64,000 bases of DNA. It comes from Actinia tenebrosa. Its lineage: Eukaryota; Cnidaria; Anthozoa; Actiniaria; Actiniidae. Positions 11,901 to 23,759 of this stretch are shown here, piece by piece. The position numbers and the translations under genes were made by a program. Under the pieces are notes generated by a model, which was not told the DNA's origin, searched no databases, and saw nothing but the letters and a program-made list of their open reading frames with translations. The first letter of the stretch is position 1. The number at the start of each line of letters is the position of its first letter. The DNA is taken from positions 130,233 to 194,232 of the forward strand of contig NW_022261161.1 of NCBI RefSeq assembly GCF_009602425.1, given 5' to 3'.

Positions 11901-13096
11901 TATATCAACAGATGTGTAAGCAATATACATAAATGAGTGACATGGATTAGTGTTTTCAGCGGCTCCAACTTCGTTGCATAATTGTTTGATCGATGTATAA
12001 TTTTGGCCAAGTAACAGTACTTGGCTTTGAATTCTTACACTAATTATTGCATATGAGCTTTGTTGTTCCTATTAGAACAAATGATGTTATGAACATTAAC
12101 GGTCCAATTCATACCGCATGTTATGCATCTCGGACCAAATTAGGGTATTTAATAGCCGGAAGGGCTACTTGTGGCTGGCGATAATGATTAGACATCCAAG
12201 CAGCTTTTAACCCTAAATTGTTAGAATTGAGGTTCAATGTTACGGTTGGCTGAAATACTTAGTTATATTATCAGACTCAGCCAAATAACCAACATTTCTC
12301 ATATAGAACCCTATACAATCGAAAACCAGAAGTCATCCCTACTTGACGTGCCTTTGGTTTGCCAAAAACGATCGATATGTTCTAGAATATATTCTTCCGT
12401 GAAAAAATGTGGCAGAAAGTTCTCGGTAAACGTTGGACTAATACGACATTTCGAGGAAGCTAAAGATAGTCGAAGCACATGATGAAAGATTTGTAGGAAT
12501 TAAATCGATTTTAACTCAAATATATATTATATTAATGGCATGAGCACAAATTTGTAAATTATTGATTAGTATGGATGATAATAATAATATATTTGGGTGT
12601 TCTCGCTCAGACTTCTCGTGATTAAAGCTTATTTTGTATAAATATTATTGTGTGTGGTGAAGTGGACTTCTCTTTGCCTATCTTTGCGTATCGTAACTGG
12701 AAGACGTTTTGAACTTAATTCTATTCGTCCTAAAAAAGAAAGACTAGACTCACGCGATTAGAAAACATTTAAACACCAAGATAGCTAAACCATCTACTGT
12801 TCGGTTGGATATTACTTATGACTAATACTTTTCTTAGTATTGTGGAATGAAGCTAAGTATAAACAAAGGTGCTGTTAAACTTTGAGAAGCAGGAAACGTG
12901 ACGTTTTTTATGATATATTGGTATTCCGGCAGTCATTGTTCGATATAAATATCTTAACGATGGGCGAATGATATAAATGAAATATAATTTCTTTACCTTG
13001 TGATGTACTGGAGTAGTAAAGAGAGGAGTAACAGCCACAATAGCCGTAAAGAACCATTAACCAAACCCCAAAGACGAAATTCCTTCTGAATTCCAT
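5869..13096 (-). CDS. Secreted glycine-rich/VWA-domain protein (5 exons)
   Basis: Minus-strand gene of five coding exons: 13096-12997, 9000-8623, 8435-8172, 7669-7097 and 5969-5869. They join to 1416 nt (471 residues plus stop), and all four introns are phase 1 with GT-AG ends. Residues 1-33 carry a hydrophobic signal peptide. About 34-247 form a glycine-rich domain beginning TFTIPG and then RVLLVGGGGYG, like ALK/LTK-type or related Gly-rich modules. About 248-430 form a von Willebrand A fold, with beta-strands VSVLFAIA and VGVLTF and the KIILVGLDEDL segment. The MIDAS is degenerate: the first DxSxS aspartate and the TDG aspartate are both replaced (AYSSNSS, FTHS). The protein is probably an extracellular matrix or adhesion molecule without metal-dependent ligand binding. 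The first and last exons are least certain, since they rest on phase and splice sites rather than homology. Confidence 0.75.
7097..7669 (-). CDS. Gly-rich/VWA gene, exon 4 (VWA domain)
   Basis: This single 573-nt phase 1-1 exon carries a whole VWA module (residues 248-438). It starts CRKPVSVLFAIAYSSNSS where most VWA domains have an aspartate followed by SxS, and continues with VGVLTF, a FTNVYSEAILAF helix, LVMFTH, then LKKELKLLGVKIILVGLDED and QLREMVNDDDFVYT. The last segment matches the usual 'GVKVFAIGVG...LREIAS' pattern of the family. Two metal-binding acidic positions are absent. Confidence 0.85.
8172..8435 (-). CDS. Gly-rich/VWA gene, exon 3 (glycine-rich domain, second half)
   Basis: Acceptor AATTTAG and donor AAAAG|GTATGT, with both boundaries in phase 1. 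The exon encodes residues 160-247: SINISACQIQSPTV, the glycine clusters GGIGYGAGGGSGG and DGGDGAPG, and a closing beta-strand VVYIEVV. Strand-forming segments separated by Gly loops are typical of ALK/LTK-like glycine-rich domains. Confidence 0.8.
8623..9000 (-). CDS. Gly-rich/VWA gene, exon 2 (glycine-rich domain, first half)
   Basis: The acceptor TTTTCACAG, after a pyrimidine tract, restores the phase from exon 1. The exon encodes residues 34-159, including DLPRTYLF, the beta-rich TFTIPG...RVLLVGGGGYG and GKAGRAGKVKVV. The donor is CCAG|GTAATT, phase 1. An in-frame ATG lies upstream of the acceptor (9043), so a start there without exon 1 is possible, but the signal-peptide exon fits better. 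Confidence 0.78.
9001..12996 (-). other. Intron 1 of the Gly-rich/VWA gene
   Basis: About 4 kb of AT-rich intron. It includes a short (TA)n run near 9970-9985 and scattered open frames without protein-like features. No conserved exon or inverted-repeat element was identified with confidence. Confidence 0.5.
12997..13096 (-). CDS. Gly-rich/VWA gene, exon 1 (signal peptide)
   Basis: ATG at 13096-13094 opens a basic n-region (MEFRRN) followed by a hydrophobic core (FVFGVWLMVLYGY) and a cysteine-rich cleavage region. This is a typical signal peptide. The exon ends CACAAG|GTAAAG, leaving one base of the next codon (phase 1), which matches the acceptor at 9001. A long intron of about 4 kb follows. 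Confidence 0.65.
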
Positions 13097-14690
13097 GCTT
13101 CAAGACAAAAATCCTTCGGGGAATACTTCGAAGAACGCTTTCTCACATTGATGATTAATTCAACTCACTATGCGAATGATTAAAGTTGTGTTAGTCTGAG
13201 CTGAGGTCAGGAGTGAAATGGACTGTGGCCGCCTCTCACAGGTGTTATATTAAAAGAGGAACACGTCATTCAAGGAAATTAAGTCTAATACAGTTCGTTA
13301 ACAATATGAATTATGCTGTTATCTAACATCACATTGACATACCCTGTAGGCGGAAACCATAAATTCAAAGTATGCACTAACTTGGTAGGAACTGCATAGG
13401 AAAGCCTTCGTGTTAAAAATAGTAATTGGATGTTTTCATCAAAGTGTCCATGTCTGCATATTAGAAACTATTAGTTCCTCTTTTATATTTTGTAATTTCT
13501 GACTTTCAATTCGATAAACAAATGGAGCTAATGAAGATCCAAATGACGCATGCATTGATTCATTCAATTAAAATCCTCTTTTATTCAATCTCAAAATTCA
13601 ATTGGACCCTGGAGGTCCTTAGTATTTCAACTTTCAAACTTTGTCCACTGATCCTGAAACAACGTCTGGGATTAAATAGGTAAATCGTGTTTCTTTAAGA
13701 TATTTCTTCTTCAGAAATTGCGAACTATATGCCAGGCGGGATGAACTATGTATGTACAGCTAGAGACTGATCAAGTGTGGCAATTCAATTAGGCATAGGA
13801 GACATCAACTTTCTTTAATTTATTTGCTAGTATTTCTTTGCAATTTTATTTCAAATTGAGCCATTTCCACGATAGGAAAGCTTGGTCGCCGGGATCAAGA
13901 AGGTCTGGCCCCCCGGTTCTAACAGACTCGGTTGACATTAATAAATGACATATACATTAGTGACCCATTTTATTTCAGCGAAGCTTCGGGATGACCACGA
14001 TTCAATGTTTTACCTTTTGTGTTGTTACTAAACTTGAAATTTTATATTTCAACCACGAAGGACCATTTTAAGAGAGAAAGATAAAAAAAGAGCAAAGAAA
14101 AGGCTTCAACGTGAAATGACCTTGGGATCTGTTCGGGTTTAGTTCAATTTAAAAGACAACGAATTAAATGTGTTTGTTTTCTAAGTATTGAAAATATTGT
14201 TATAAATTACGTTAATAAGTTAACTAGACAAACAACTTTCCAGAAGGATTGATTTTAAAAAGCCATTAAATTCAAATGGCAAAATTACTTTCGCATGTGA
14301 AACTGAAGTTTAATGCAGCTTGAGCTGTTTTACGGTTAACGACTCGAAATGAATGGTTTTCGCGCATTTTTCCTGGCAGTTGCTCTTTTAAAATGAATTT
14401 CATATTTTTATATGGCATTATCATCAGCCGGCATACATCATTTCGTTGAGATCGTGTGAGTGCATTAGACATTCATTCATATAGGTAATAAATATGAAGG
14501 TAGCGAACATCTGGCAATTTCTATTACTTGTCTCGCCTTTTTAAACTTTGATTATTAATTTCTCTTTTTGCATAAATTAAAAGAATTTGATACTGTACTT
14601 CTTCAACCAAAGAGGTCCAACCAGTCACTAAGAATTCGAATGATTTACCTTTTTCAAGCTGCAAGTAATAATCATGCATGGCAACCAACA
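13097..14690. other. Intergenic, no gene recognised
   Basis: Sequence upstream of the Gly-rich/VWA gene. No TATA box is evident near the start. A 66-codon minus-strand open frame at 14272-14472 has no recognisable features. Confidence 0.45.
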
Positions 14691-14891
14691 ATGCACAAGG
14701 GCGCGCGTAGCGGAGATATTCCTTAGGTACTGTTTAATAATTAACTGGGATGGGGTTTCTAAACTTGATAGCGACCAATCAGCTCTCAGTATTTTCGCGC
14801 GCTGTCACAGTGTCAAGTGCTTCAACTTTCAATCGAGATTGTTTATCTTGTGCTTTTTCGTCTTTTTCATTGCTAAAAAAACGATAAAACT

Positions 14892-15290
14892 ATGGCATCA
14901 AGCAGATTTGTTGATATAACTGATGAAGAGCTGAGTGAGTTATTAGAAGAGCAGGAAAATGTGAACTCAAAGAGGAAAACAGTGTATTATGTGGAGCTGT
15001 TCAAGGCGTTCGTCCAGAAAAATCATGCCGAATTGCTTCAAGATTGATTGCTTCATGGACTGAAACCATCTGTCTTAAACGAGCTTCTGTCTAAGTTTCT
15101 TTATGGAGTTAGAAAGAAAGACGGTTCTGAATACGAGCCATCGAGTTTACGAGGATTTCTTTCAAGTATTCAACGACATTTAAACAAAGAAAGCTACGGT
15201 TTGACAATTATTAACGATGCTCAATTCAAAGGAACCATGGCTTCCCTCAAAACAAGACAAAAGCGAAAGGATTTGGCATGTCTGGAAAAA
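14892..15290 (+). pseudogene. Truncated Crypton-type (KIAA1958/DUF3504-like) ORF
   Basis: From ATG 14892 the frame reads MASSRFVDITDEELSELLEE, a 51-residue N-terminus, then a TGA at 15045-15047. The same frame continues with FLYGVRKKDGSEYEPSSL and SIQRHLNKESYG, ending near LKTRQKRKD. The 'VRKKDGSEYEPxSLxxxxxSIQRHL' block is the hallmark N-terminal region of KIAA1958/QRICH1-like proteins derived from Crypton tyrosine-recombinase transposons. The catalytic tyrosine-recombinase region is missing and the frame passes into AT-rich non-coding DNA. It is therefore a truncated relic with one in-frame stop, not a host gene. Confidence 0.75.
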
Positions 15291-15511
15291 ACAAATTTGT
15301 TTTTAATGTACTTTATGACTTTATTTCAAAAAATTGCAAATATTTATTCATATGCTATTTTCATTTTTCTTATATTTAACTCCTACAAATTTGGCGCCAA
15401 CAATATTAATAAAACTTCAAAACAAGTTCTAACGAAACCATTGTTGATTATTTATTTTTCATTTTTATTTTTTTCTACATTTATTTTATAATGTTATATA
15501 ATAAACAGAAC

Positions 15512-15645
15512 ATTACATGGGCGCTTGGAAAATTGAATTTTACCTTCTCGTGTTGATAAGATATCCCACTCGTTCGCTGTGCTCACTCGTGGCATATCAT
15601 TCAACACTCGAAGATAAAATTTATACCTCCGCGCGCCCATGTAAT
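15512..15645. mobile_element. Foldback MITE
   Basis: Terminal inverted repeats ATTACATGGGCGC / GCGCCCATGTAAT extend imperfectly over about 60 bp per arm (including TAAATTTTATCTTCGAGTG-like sequence on the reverse side), with a short central loop. It lies just downstream of the Crypton relic, and its GC-rich ends resemble sequence at 14700, but a shared origin is not shown. No target duplication is clear. Confidence 0.7.
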
Positions 15646-16339
15646 ATCCTCTATATATGCAAAGTTATTCTTGCTCTTCTCGATAAATTAATCGTAACAA
15701 AATGCTGAACAAGACGAAGACCAGCGATCCCAGCAGTAGACTGGCGGCTACGAGAACACGAAAAATTTCGGAAACACAACTGAAAACTTTAATGCAAAAC
15801 TGAAATATTTTGTAGACTGCCCTCAAAACACTGGAAATCGCATTCCCCCAGGGTCTCAACTTTCCCCCTTAAAAGCTCCCGCCTTCTGCGCGGCTTTAGC
15901 AGACAGGATCTCGTCTAAAAGCCACGATCAATTTCGTCCTCAATCCCTCTGATTTGGGAAAATTAAAAAAAAAGAAATCTTCAATTCTGTGTCCTTTGAA
16001 GGTGCATTATGGGACACAGCAGTGGGAAGGCATTTTTGAGTCAAAAAACGTTGAATTTAGCGATTTATAATCACAAGAATTAAAATACCAGCTATGGAGT
16101 GGATAGCATAGCTGACCAGCCTCGTTTTCATGAAACTCGGTACCAATCCCAACTCGACCAGACTACATAGCGTGTATGTTCATGGAGAAATTTTACTTGG
16201 CCCACGAAACAAATTTGTATACAAGTCTAGTGACTAACAAGCGAAAGAAAAGAAAAAACATGATTGGTGTCGATACTACTATTTATTCAGTGGCCAAGTA
16301 TACCACAGAAACCTAGATAGCTTGACAAGAAATAAAGTC
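15646..16339. other. Intergenic, no gene recognised
   Basis: A 64-codon minus-strand open frame (15665-15859) has a hydrophobic stretch but no partner exons or domain. Nothing else is supported. Confidence 0.4.
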
Positions 16340-16593
16340 GTCAAAATGTGAAACAAAGTAAAGGGAAAATCTTAAAATTTAGCTGACCTTCGAAAAGTCT
16401 ATTGCCGTGTGGTTAGATTTTGAAATATAGTTTGTCAACATTTTTTCCCTTGGCCGCACGGTTAAGAAAGAAAAATTTTGAGGAAAAAATCATTAAACTG
16501 GATAAATCCCAAATCTATTCACTCGGCGACTAGAGGTACTACTTTTCAGAGGTCAGCTAAAGTTTTATTACTTTGTTTCACATTTTCTTGACT
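16340..16593. mobile_element. MITE with ~55-bp inverted repeats
   Basis: The left arm contains AATGTGAAACAAAGTAAA and TTTAGCTGACCTTCGAAAAG. The right arm is its inverted copy (ACTTTTCAGAGGTCAGCTAA and TTACTTTGTTTCACATT). The arms have diverged by indels, and no open frame lies between them. Confidence 0.7.
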
Positions 16594-18060
16594 ACATTTT
16601 CTTGTATTAATACGGATACCACTGAAACATAGCTTAGGCTACTTGCGAACTCACTATTTAGTATTACTTACTACTTAGGCTACGATTTCCAGCCCTGTAA
16701 TTTGACAGATTATAGATATGTTGTCAAATCAAATCATCCAAAAAATTAATTGAAAAGTATAATATATAATTTTTAAGCCCAAATCGTGGCTCGGATTCTG
16801 GCTCGAATCCTTGCTCGGATCCCTGCTTTGGTGTTAGTTTGTTTCTAGATTGGAGACGAGTAGAAATGATCGAATGATGCACGATATATTAAACACAATC
16901 TCGCCCGCTTAGGACATCGCGTACAATTCCGGGTCACTTCCGGTGATTCTGCTCATTTGCATACTATATAACGGATCGCCTGTCACATTTCATGCTAATT
17001 AACCTCAAGGAATTACGAAGAATAAGGAAGAATTCATACTTTCCACTCTCGATCGCAATAACTGGAAAGTGTCAAAAAAATGTAGCACTGGGAAATAAAA
17101 GTAATACAACGATAGTTTAGTGTGCTTTAATCTTAACTCTTAGCTCTTGGCCAATCCGGCGATTTTCTTTGAGTGAATACTGTGTCAAAATGGCGTCCAT
17201 TTGTATGGAAAGTACAACAATGCCTTTAAGAAACGCCATAGTTAGTCTTCGTAAATACCATTCTAAAAAATGTAACAGGAAATTTGATGTACATTCACTG
17301 CCTTAAATGAATCCTGTATTTTTTACTTTCGGCTTTAAATGTGATATGCGATTTTTGAAGTATTTGTTCAGTCACTGTGGAGGCTGGTTTTGAGATGAGA
17401 AGTCCAGAATCGCTCGAGAATTGCGTCAAATTTACAATCGTTTTTACCATTCTTCGGCCGCCATATTGAGTAGCCAGGTTCCTCGTTGGCTTGGAAACAA
17501 CGCTCTATGTCACCAGTTTCTATTGAAGGCGCACTTTTTTAAACCGAGCGAACCCCGTTTGGAGGTTTAGAGTCAAGGAAGCAAACCGCGCGAGGCTTGG
17601 GGCCAAAATTGTTCCCGGGAAATCTTGAAAGTTGTTGTTGGCGCGGATAGTTATAGCATATTTAATGGAGGACGTAAATGGTGAAAACGTTTATACAAGC
17701 TCAAAGACTAAGGCGATTCTGGACTTGTAAAACTATAACGCGACTATAAGACGGTCATGACCTAGTTTTTAGTGCAAAATTGGAAAAAATTGCCCATACA
17801 TTTGGAATATTTGCCCTTTTCGGTCTTTTTCCTCTCTTTCCAAAGCAAAAGGTTGTTCTTAAAAGTAAAGTTATATAGCACAAGTAAAATGCGTGACAAA
17901 ACATCCTAAATGACCCGTAAATCTTCTGTTCTTTCGCTAACTACCGTAGTTAGCATGTTTTCGAGGCTACGAAACCTAAGAAATCATAAGAGGCGAATGT
18001 ATAGGCCAACACATAGTATAAGCTTATAAAATCAGCAAAAATACGGTTCTAAATTTTATT
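16594..18060. other. Intergenic, no gene recognised
   Basis: Moderately AT-rich sequence without a supported ORF, RNA gene or clear inverted repeat. Confidence 0.4.
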
Positions 18061-18400
18061 ATAAAATAACTGTTATGAATGTCGCATTCTGATTGGTTTG
18101 GAGCGCGTGCTTTATGAGAGCACATTGCACGCGCTCGCACTTTCCGTTGCGTCATTCCTATCTATTATTGTAATTTGTATTTTATAAAAGAAATAAAAAA
18201 CTTGCTTGCTGTGCTGTGTGCAGTCATAAAGCACTTGGGGGTTGGCAGAACACTCGAGAAGTGTCGAGAAGCACTCTGCTACGCGTCGTGTTTCTCCTAA
18301 CACTTCTCTCGTGTTCTGCCAACGCCTGCGTGCTTTATGGCAGCACACAGCACGCGCGCGCGTTTTCTATTTCTTCAACAAATTCCTATGAATTATATAC
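18061..18400. mobile_element. Foldback MITE with CTGATTGG end module
   Basis: The core palindrome at 18211-18353 pairs GTGCTGTGTGCAGTCATAAA and GGTTGGCAGAACACT with GTGTTCTGCCAACGCC and TTTATGGCAGCACACAGCAC. It is flanked on the left by CTGATTGG (18089-18096) and an alternative GAGCGCGTGC arm. The related sequence TTGGTAGAACACGAGATAAG appears at about 37863, so this is a dispersed family. Open frames here are by-products of the palindrome. Confidence 0.7.
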
Positions 18401-18431
18401 CAAAATGTTCAGTAAAGCCCGGGGTTTTCAA

Positions 18432-18858
18432 ATCCACTTCTGTTTTTTTTTTGACAGGCTTTGCTTTATATCAAGGAGAGACGATTTTCTAGCTTGACCT
18501 CGGTTATGTCATGTATTTTCCCTTGTAAAATACATCCAATAGCGTACATTCAACTCAAAAAGTACGGTGGTTTTTTTCAATGGAATTTAATCTAAACCAT
18601 ATAATACAGTCCGTGAATAGTTGAATCTTTAGCTGAATAATTAGCTGAATCCACTTCTGTTTTTTTGACAGGTTCTGTTTTATTTCAAGGAGAGACGATT
18701 TTCTAGCTTGACCTCGGTTATGTCATGCATTTTCTTTTGTAAAATACGTCCAATAGCGTACATTCAACTCAAAAAGTACGGTGTTTTTTTTCAATAGAAT
18801 TCAATCTAAACCATATAATACAGTCCGTGAATAGTTGAATCCACTTCTGTTTTTTGTC
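18432..18858. repeat. Tandem direct repeat, ~190-217 bp unit
   Basis: Two nearly identical units start ATCCACTTCTGTTTTTT at 18432 and 18649; the start of a third is at 18839. They share GGAGAGACGATTTTCTAGC and TCAACTCAAAAAGTACGG. The first unit is longer by a ~27-bp 'TTTAGCTGAATAATTAGC' insertion. This looks like a local duplication of non-coding DNA. Confidence 0.8.
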
Positions 18859-21800
18859 TAGATTATTTTGAGAAAAGATCCAAAACCGTGTTTTTGAGAC
18901 ATAATTTGTATGGGCTCATATGAGGGGCGTGGGCTTGAAATCGTAGCTGACCAAATGTTAACAGATTTTTTCTGATGTACGTGATGATTTATTATAACCT
19001 CAGCTTCAACTTAGCTTAGCTTAACGACCCTATTCAGTGTACATCCTCTATTAGTTTGGAGACATCGCCAGCCGAATAATGGGAAAAATGAAAAATATCC
19101 TCATTCCCTCGGGGCATTCCGCCCACTTTGTAAGCTTTTCATTTGGTAGCTACCCTGCTGGAGGAGGTTTTTATGCCCTTCGTTTTGGTTGTATGTGGAC
19201 GTCAACAACATATTGGTATATAACTATAGAAACTTCGGTCCTAGCCGAAACTTTCTAATCAAAATACAAGTAAGATAAAAAGTTCTGAAATTAAAATTAT
19301 ATTAAAGAAACTAGAAATGGTGAGCCACCGTGCAATACTTAACACATCTTATGACCGCGTCCTTTTTCATCATATTAAAGCTGATGGTGTCATCAATTAT
19401 CTTTGATTATCCAGTCCAAAAACCAATAAGGTAATCAATTTACCGAGTGTGCTTGGTACGTTTTATGATTTTCTGAGGTTGGGGTGAATAGTGTTAAGTC
19501 ATAGCCACCTTGTTGGTTGACGATTCATTCTTCATTAGCTTCTCTTGCTAGACCAACCAATATTATTTATATCTCGAGGGATTTCGAGTCACGTGGTTGC
19601 TTTCCAAGGCATAACTATATGAGAGTCATTGGTGTGATCAGTGTTAAATTATCCACACCAAACTAATAGCCAGCAGCACGAAGCATCTGTAAGTGATCCG
19701 GCTCTTAATTTGGTTTTTCTTTTAGAGTTCGTTTATAGAAATCAGTTGTTATTAGGAATTCNTCATCACAAGAATTGCTATGTGCATCAATCGATGAACA
19801 ATAATGAAGAAGGATAAAAACATAAAAGTTTTCAGATGTTTTTCTCGACAGATTTAATTTGTATTCTGCTTTCATTGGTCTGNCTTTGAAGGGCCGCGTT
19901 AAGATTCTTATCATTTTGAAGTATCAGAAAAGTATTATTTGAGTTACAAGAAAATACAAGAATAAACATGTCTAGTCTTTAGTATTCGACTATTATTGAG
20001 TGCTTAAATCTAAGTTATCGCCTACATGAGGTTTCATCAATTTAAAATTATTCCGGGAAATAGTTAAGAGTCTTCTTCCAATATTACCTGGTACCAAATA
20101 AATAATCATACTGTTGTAGCGAATGCCATGATAAAAAAAAAGTATTCAATAAAGATGAACTTTAAAACACTTAGAAAGTAGCCTGAAAACACTGAAAGAA
20201 AACTTAATGTAAAACGTAAAACTTGTCAAAAAATGTAAATTTTTTCAACAAATAGTCCTGTGGAAAGACATTGTCAGTTAAAACCGCGCGAGCAGAAATG
20301 ACTGTTCATAATCATGGGCTTCTAAACATAGAATTCCTGTATATGTTGTATGGATATATTGCGTTAACCTTATGCCTGGACATGACAAGGATGACCTTGT
20401 ATTAGAGAAAAGAAATTCATTCATAAACATAAAGGGGGAAAAAACAGAAATACATAGTCTCTGCTTCCAAACGCTGAACTTCCACTCGCATACTATCGTC
20501 ATCATCATTATCCTCTACGCCTGTGTGGCACGTAGGGCTGGCACCAAGGACTTCACTCATATACCATTATATACATATAAATATACTTACACATATGTGA
20601 GTAGAGAGGGCTTAGCAGTGTTAAGTATGCCATCATTCTTAGAATATTTTCATTCTCCATGTCGTTGAGTCACCTTTGCTCATTAACGCAGCTACTGTTT
20701 TCAAGTGATAAATCTTAGCTTGTACAATATCCAGTACCCCTGCTGTCGCGCGCCAGATGTGCAAGGACGCATTTCTATTGGCTGACGCTTATCGCCATTG
20801 GTGTCATATTTCATTTAGATAGTTTTAATCTCGAGGTATTGAAAATTCCATTTATCTATCGATAGAATTGAAGGTCGCTACTAATCGAGCCGGAACTTAA
20901 CCAACTGGTCATCAATTCCTATCTTAATCTCACATTCCAAAAAAATATTTTATTCTATTCTCTGTCGGTACATTAAATAAGAACATTATAATCGAATGAA
21001 AAATAAGCGCTCCTTATAAATTGTTTCTTTGATAACCCTGTTAATTGATTGATATCATGTATTTTGTGGAGAATTTCCCTGTTTTTCACTTTTTAGCGTT
21101 TTCAAAATAATTTTAAAACGGCTGCAAAAATAAGGCTAACATTCCCGTGTCCTATTTATATCAACCTATTAAGTTGATTGGCAATAACATATTTTAATGA
21201 CTCATTCGAATTGATAGGCTGGAACATTTAAGCGCCAAAGTTGGCGTACTTAGCACATAAATCGCACATAAACCAGCTTGCAAATGCATGTTTATACCCC
21301 TTGCTGCTCCTATTGGTACATTCACAAACACCGAGGAGATTGTTTATTTCGCTTTAGTTTCAAACATAAAAATATAATGACTCAGTAAGTTTATACGATT
21401 GTTTCAAAATCGCTCTAATTAAATAGCGTGAACACTTTTTCATTTACTGTGCCTTGGTGTGTAGTTTATCACATATATAGTCATTTAACTGGAGCTCATC
21501 GAAAGAGAGGGATATTTTACCCCCCCCCCCCCCCAATATTATATATTAATGCTTTGGTTTTCCTTGCCAAGTTAACGAGGATCAAGCCAAAATTGACATC
21601 AATCGAACCTTCCATCTAAGCCTGATAAAGGGTGCAAAAGTCGTTTCGTTCAGTCTAGGGGAAGTCTATCAACTCGCATAATGAAAATTGAAGGCGTTGT
21701 CACTAAAAAACTACCTCGAGACACCTTAAATCCAGAAAGAATAATCTTCGCGATTCCGCTGGTAGCAGGTTTTGAAATACTTATTTCTTTTCTTATGAAA

Positions 21801-23206
21801 TACGGACAAATATTGCAAAATTTTGAAAAAAGTCTAATATACATGGTAATGGTCATTGTATTTCTGATATTTGGTCTAAAAATATGCCGATGTCTCGTTT
21901 CCATGGCAATTATGTTTCTGCTGACATGCAAGTGCATGGTTGATGAAACACGAGACCTTTCCAAATAGAAAAAAAAGATACATTACCTATTAATATTGGC
22001 AACCTAAAAACTTTGAGTTAGATGAAATTTCGATTTGGGACAATTTTCTTTCCTCCGAATTCAATGAAGATCGGCATCAAAACGTTACCATGGTGATTTG
22101 TTCTGGTTAATAACGAATAATTGCTCTGATATGCATATAAATACAACTTACCAGGTTTCTGTGTAGCGCTCAGCTCCGCTGTCGAATCGTGAGTCCACAA
22201 TATTACCAAGCACTTGAGTAACGCTTTAGGAGAGAGTATAAAAAGAAAGATTGAGAAATATATTTAGAGTGATGGGTAACATACTTCAGGTATGGATTAC
22301 CCTTAGGATATTTACGTTTATTACGAGACAACGCTTTCGCATCATGATAGCTATGACTATACTACGTTTTTTTCTTCTAAAACATTGACTTTATTCTATA
22401 ATGGTTACTCATCGAGCATCGTGACTCGAACTTTATTTACATTACTTCAGAATTAAAACAAAAGACGAATGATTTTTGAAGGCTTTTTATCTCATTGCAA
22501 TAGATAGCAATTATTAATCAATATCAATTTCTAAGCAAAAAAGTACTGTATTTTTACAGTTTTGAAGGTATAGACTGATATCTTTAATATTACCTTTTTA
22601 TCATATACTAAAATAGTTATTTCCATCAATCTAGGGGGCTAGCTTTAGAACGACAATATTAAAAATTTATAATTATTTCCTATTAGTCTTTTTTTTTCCT
22701 TCTTATGACAGCGTTTTTGCAATTAGGTGCTGAGTGTACTAGCTAATAAAAATAAAAAACGAATTGATGATGATGACTGGATGCATGATTGGCATCTACA
22801 ACTATAATTTCAATTTTACAGTTTTTAGCTGTTAAAAGTGTTCACAATAAGTCTTCATTAACTTGAGAAGGATAAAATTTAGTGAAGATGATGCTGCCAA
22901 CATTTGGCTAGAGAAAATTCCAAAAAAGTATAAGATACTAAGCACACAGTCAATAAGATTCTGGCTAGATAGTTGTGAGTCACATGGAGTAGCTCTATTT
23001 GTGTCTACTCAAAACCATTTTATGCATGGTACATGGAGATTGAATCATTTGGGTCACCTTTAATTCTGACGGCAGATAAAATGAACTTGAAATAACAGCA
23101 AACATCACAGTGGGCTTCAGCTACCACTGTTGTTTCTCGTCTTGAATTTATTCTAAACTACCACCCAAAAGTATAGGTTAAGAGTAACTGATTTGAACCG
23201 AAGTTT
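18859..23206. other. Intergenic, no defensible gene
   Basis: Short open frames only. Ambiguous bases are at 19762 and 19883. The stretch 21650-21968 is open on both strands (95 and 104 codons) but neither frame has a recognisable domain. A minus-strand exon-like piece ending in GTAAGT near 22146 reads CLVILWTHDSTAEL, but its context is not resolved. A 66-codon plus frame at 22863-23063 is unrecognised. Confidence 0.4.
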
Positions 23207-23341
23207 GTTGTAAAGTGTGATCGTCCAGGTGATTGTGTAGTCTTGAAGATCGTTGTTGGTTGTGATTGACGTTTGAACGACAACCTGAGCGAAACTTCCG
23301 TTACCACAAACTCACCAGGACGATCACACTTCACAACAAAA
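23207..23341 (-). repeat. Degenerate Penelope-associated repeat
   Basis: On the minus strand this reads GTTTCGCTCAGGTTGTCGTT, then CAAACGTC and GGACGATCACACTT. It is a diverged relative of the repeat at 40735-40835 that carries the hammerhead-like motif. The GAAA core box is altered, so a working ribozyme is not expected. Its outer parts form an imperfect inverted repeat (TTTGTTGTAAAGTGTGATCG on the left, its copy on the right). Confidence 0.5.
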
Positions 23342-23352
23342 TAGGTTAAAAA

Positions 23353-23759
23353 GCCTATGACCCTTGTTTTTTTTTTTTTACTTTTTTATATCAAAATATA
23401 AGCTATTCTAAGAAACGTGTCGAAAAAGTTTTTGATTCTGACGCTTCTTTCTATTTTTTTCTTCGAGCGGTCAAAAGTGCGAAAATAGGAAGATTCCAAA
23501 ACCGAGCGACAGGGGAGACTGGGCTGGTGACGTCATAGTAGCAACACGTTCTTCTTGATTTACAAAGAAATGTATGGGATACTGAAAACTTCATTGCGTT
23601 TCTTGGGTTTTTTTAGCAGTCTTTGGACTTTTAACTGCTTTCTTGGGCTTCTATGAGGAAGTTCATTATCTAAATATTCCTTTTCCAGTTCTCATCGACA
23701 CGTTTCTTAGAATAGCTTATATTTCGATATAAAAAAGTAAAAAAATGAGGCTCATAGGC
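23353..23759. mobile_element. MITE with ~75-bp inverted repeats
   Basis: Arms share TATAAGCTATTCTAAGAAAC plus GTGTCGA, the sequence TACTTTTTTATATC, and outer GCCTATGA / TCATAGGC ends. The ~260-bp core has no ORF. Close arm identity suggests a fairly recent insertion. Confidence 0.8.

Noticed and set aside
18112-18497. Mirror-image open frames on both strands (both contain CSHKA/CCHKA and GGWQNTREV/RRWQNTREV)
   Set aside because: The similarity arises because both strands of one palindromic MITE are read.
21650-21968. Overlapping sense (95 codons) and antisense (104 codons) frames with hydrophobic stretches
   Set aside because: No recognisable domain, no splice partners with compatible phase, and both strands open in AT-rich DNA; left as unassigned rather than called a gene.
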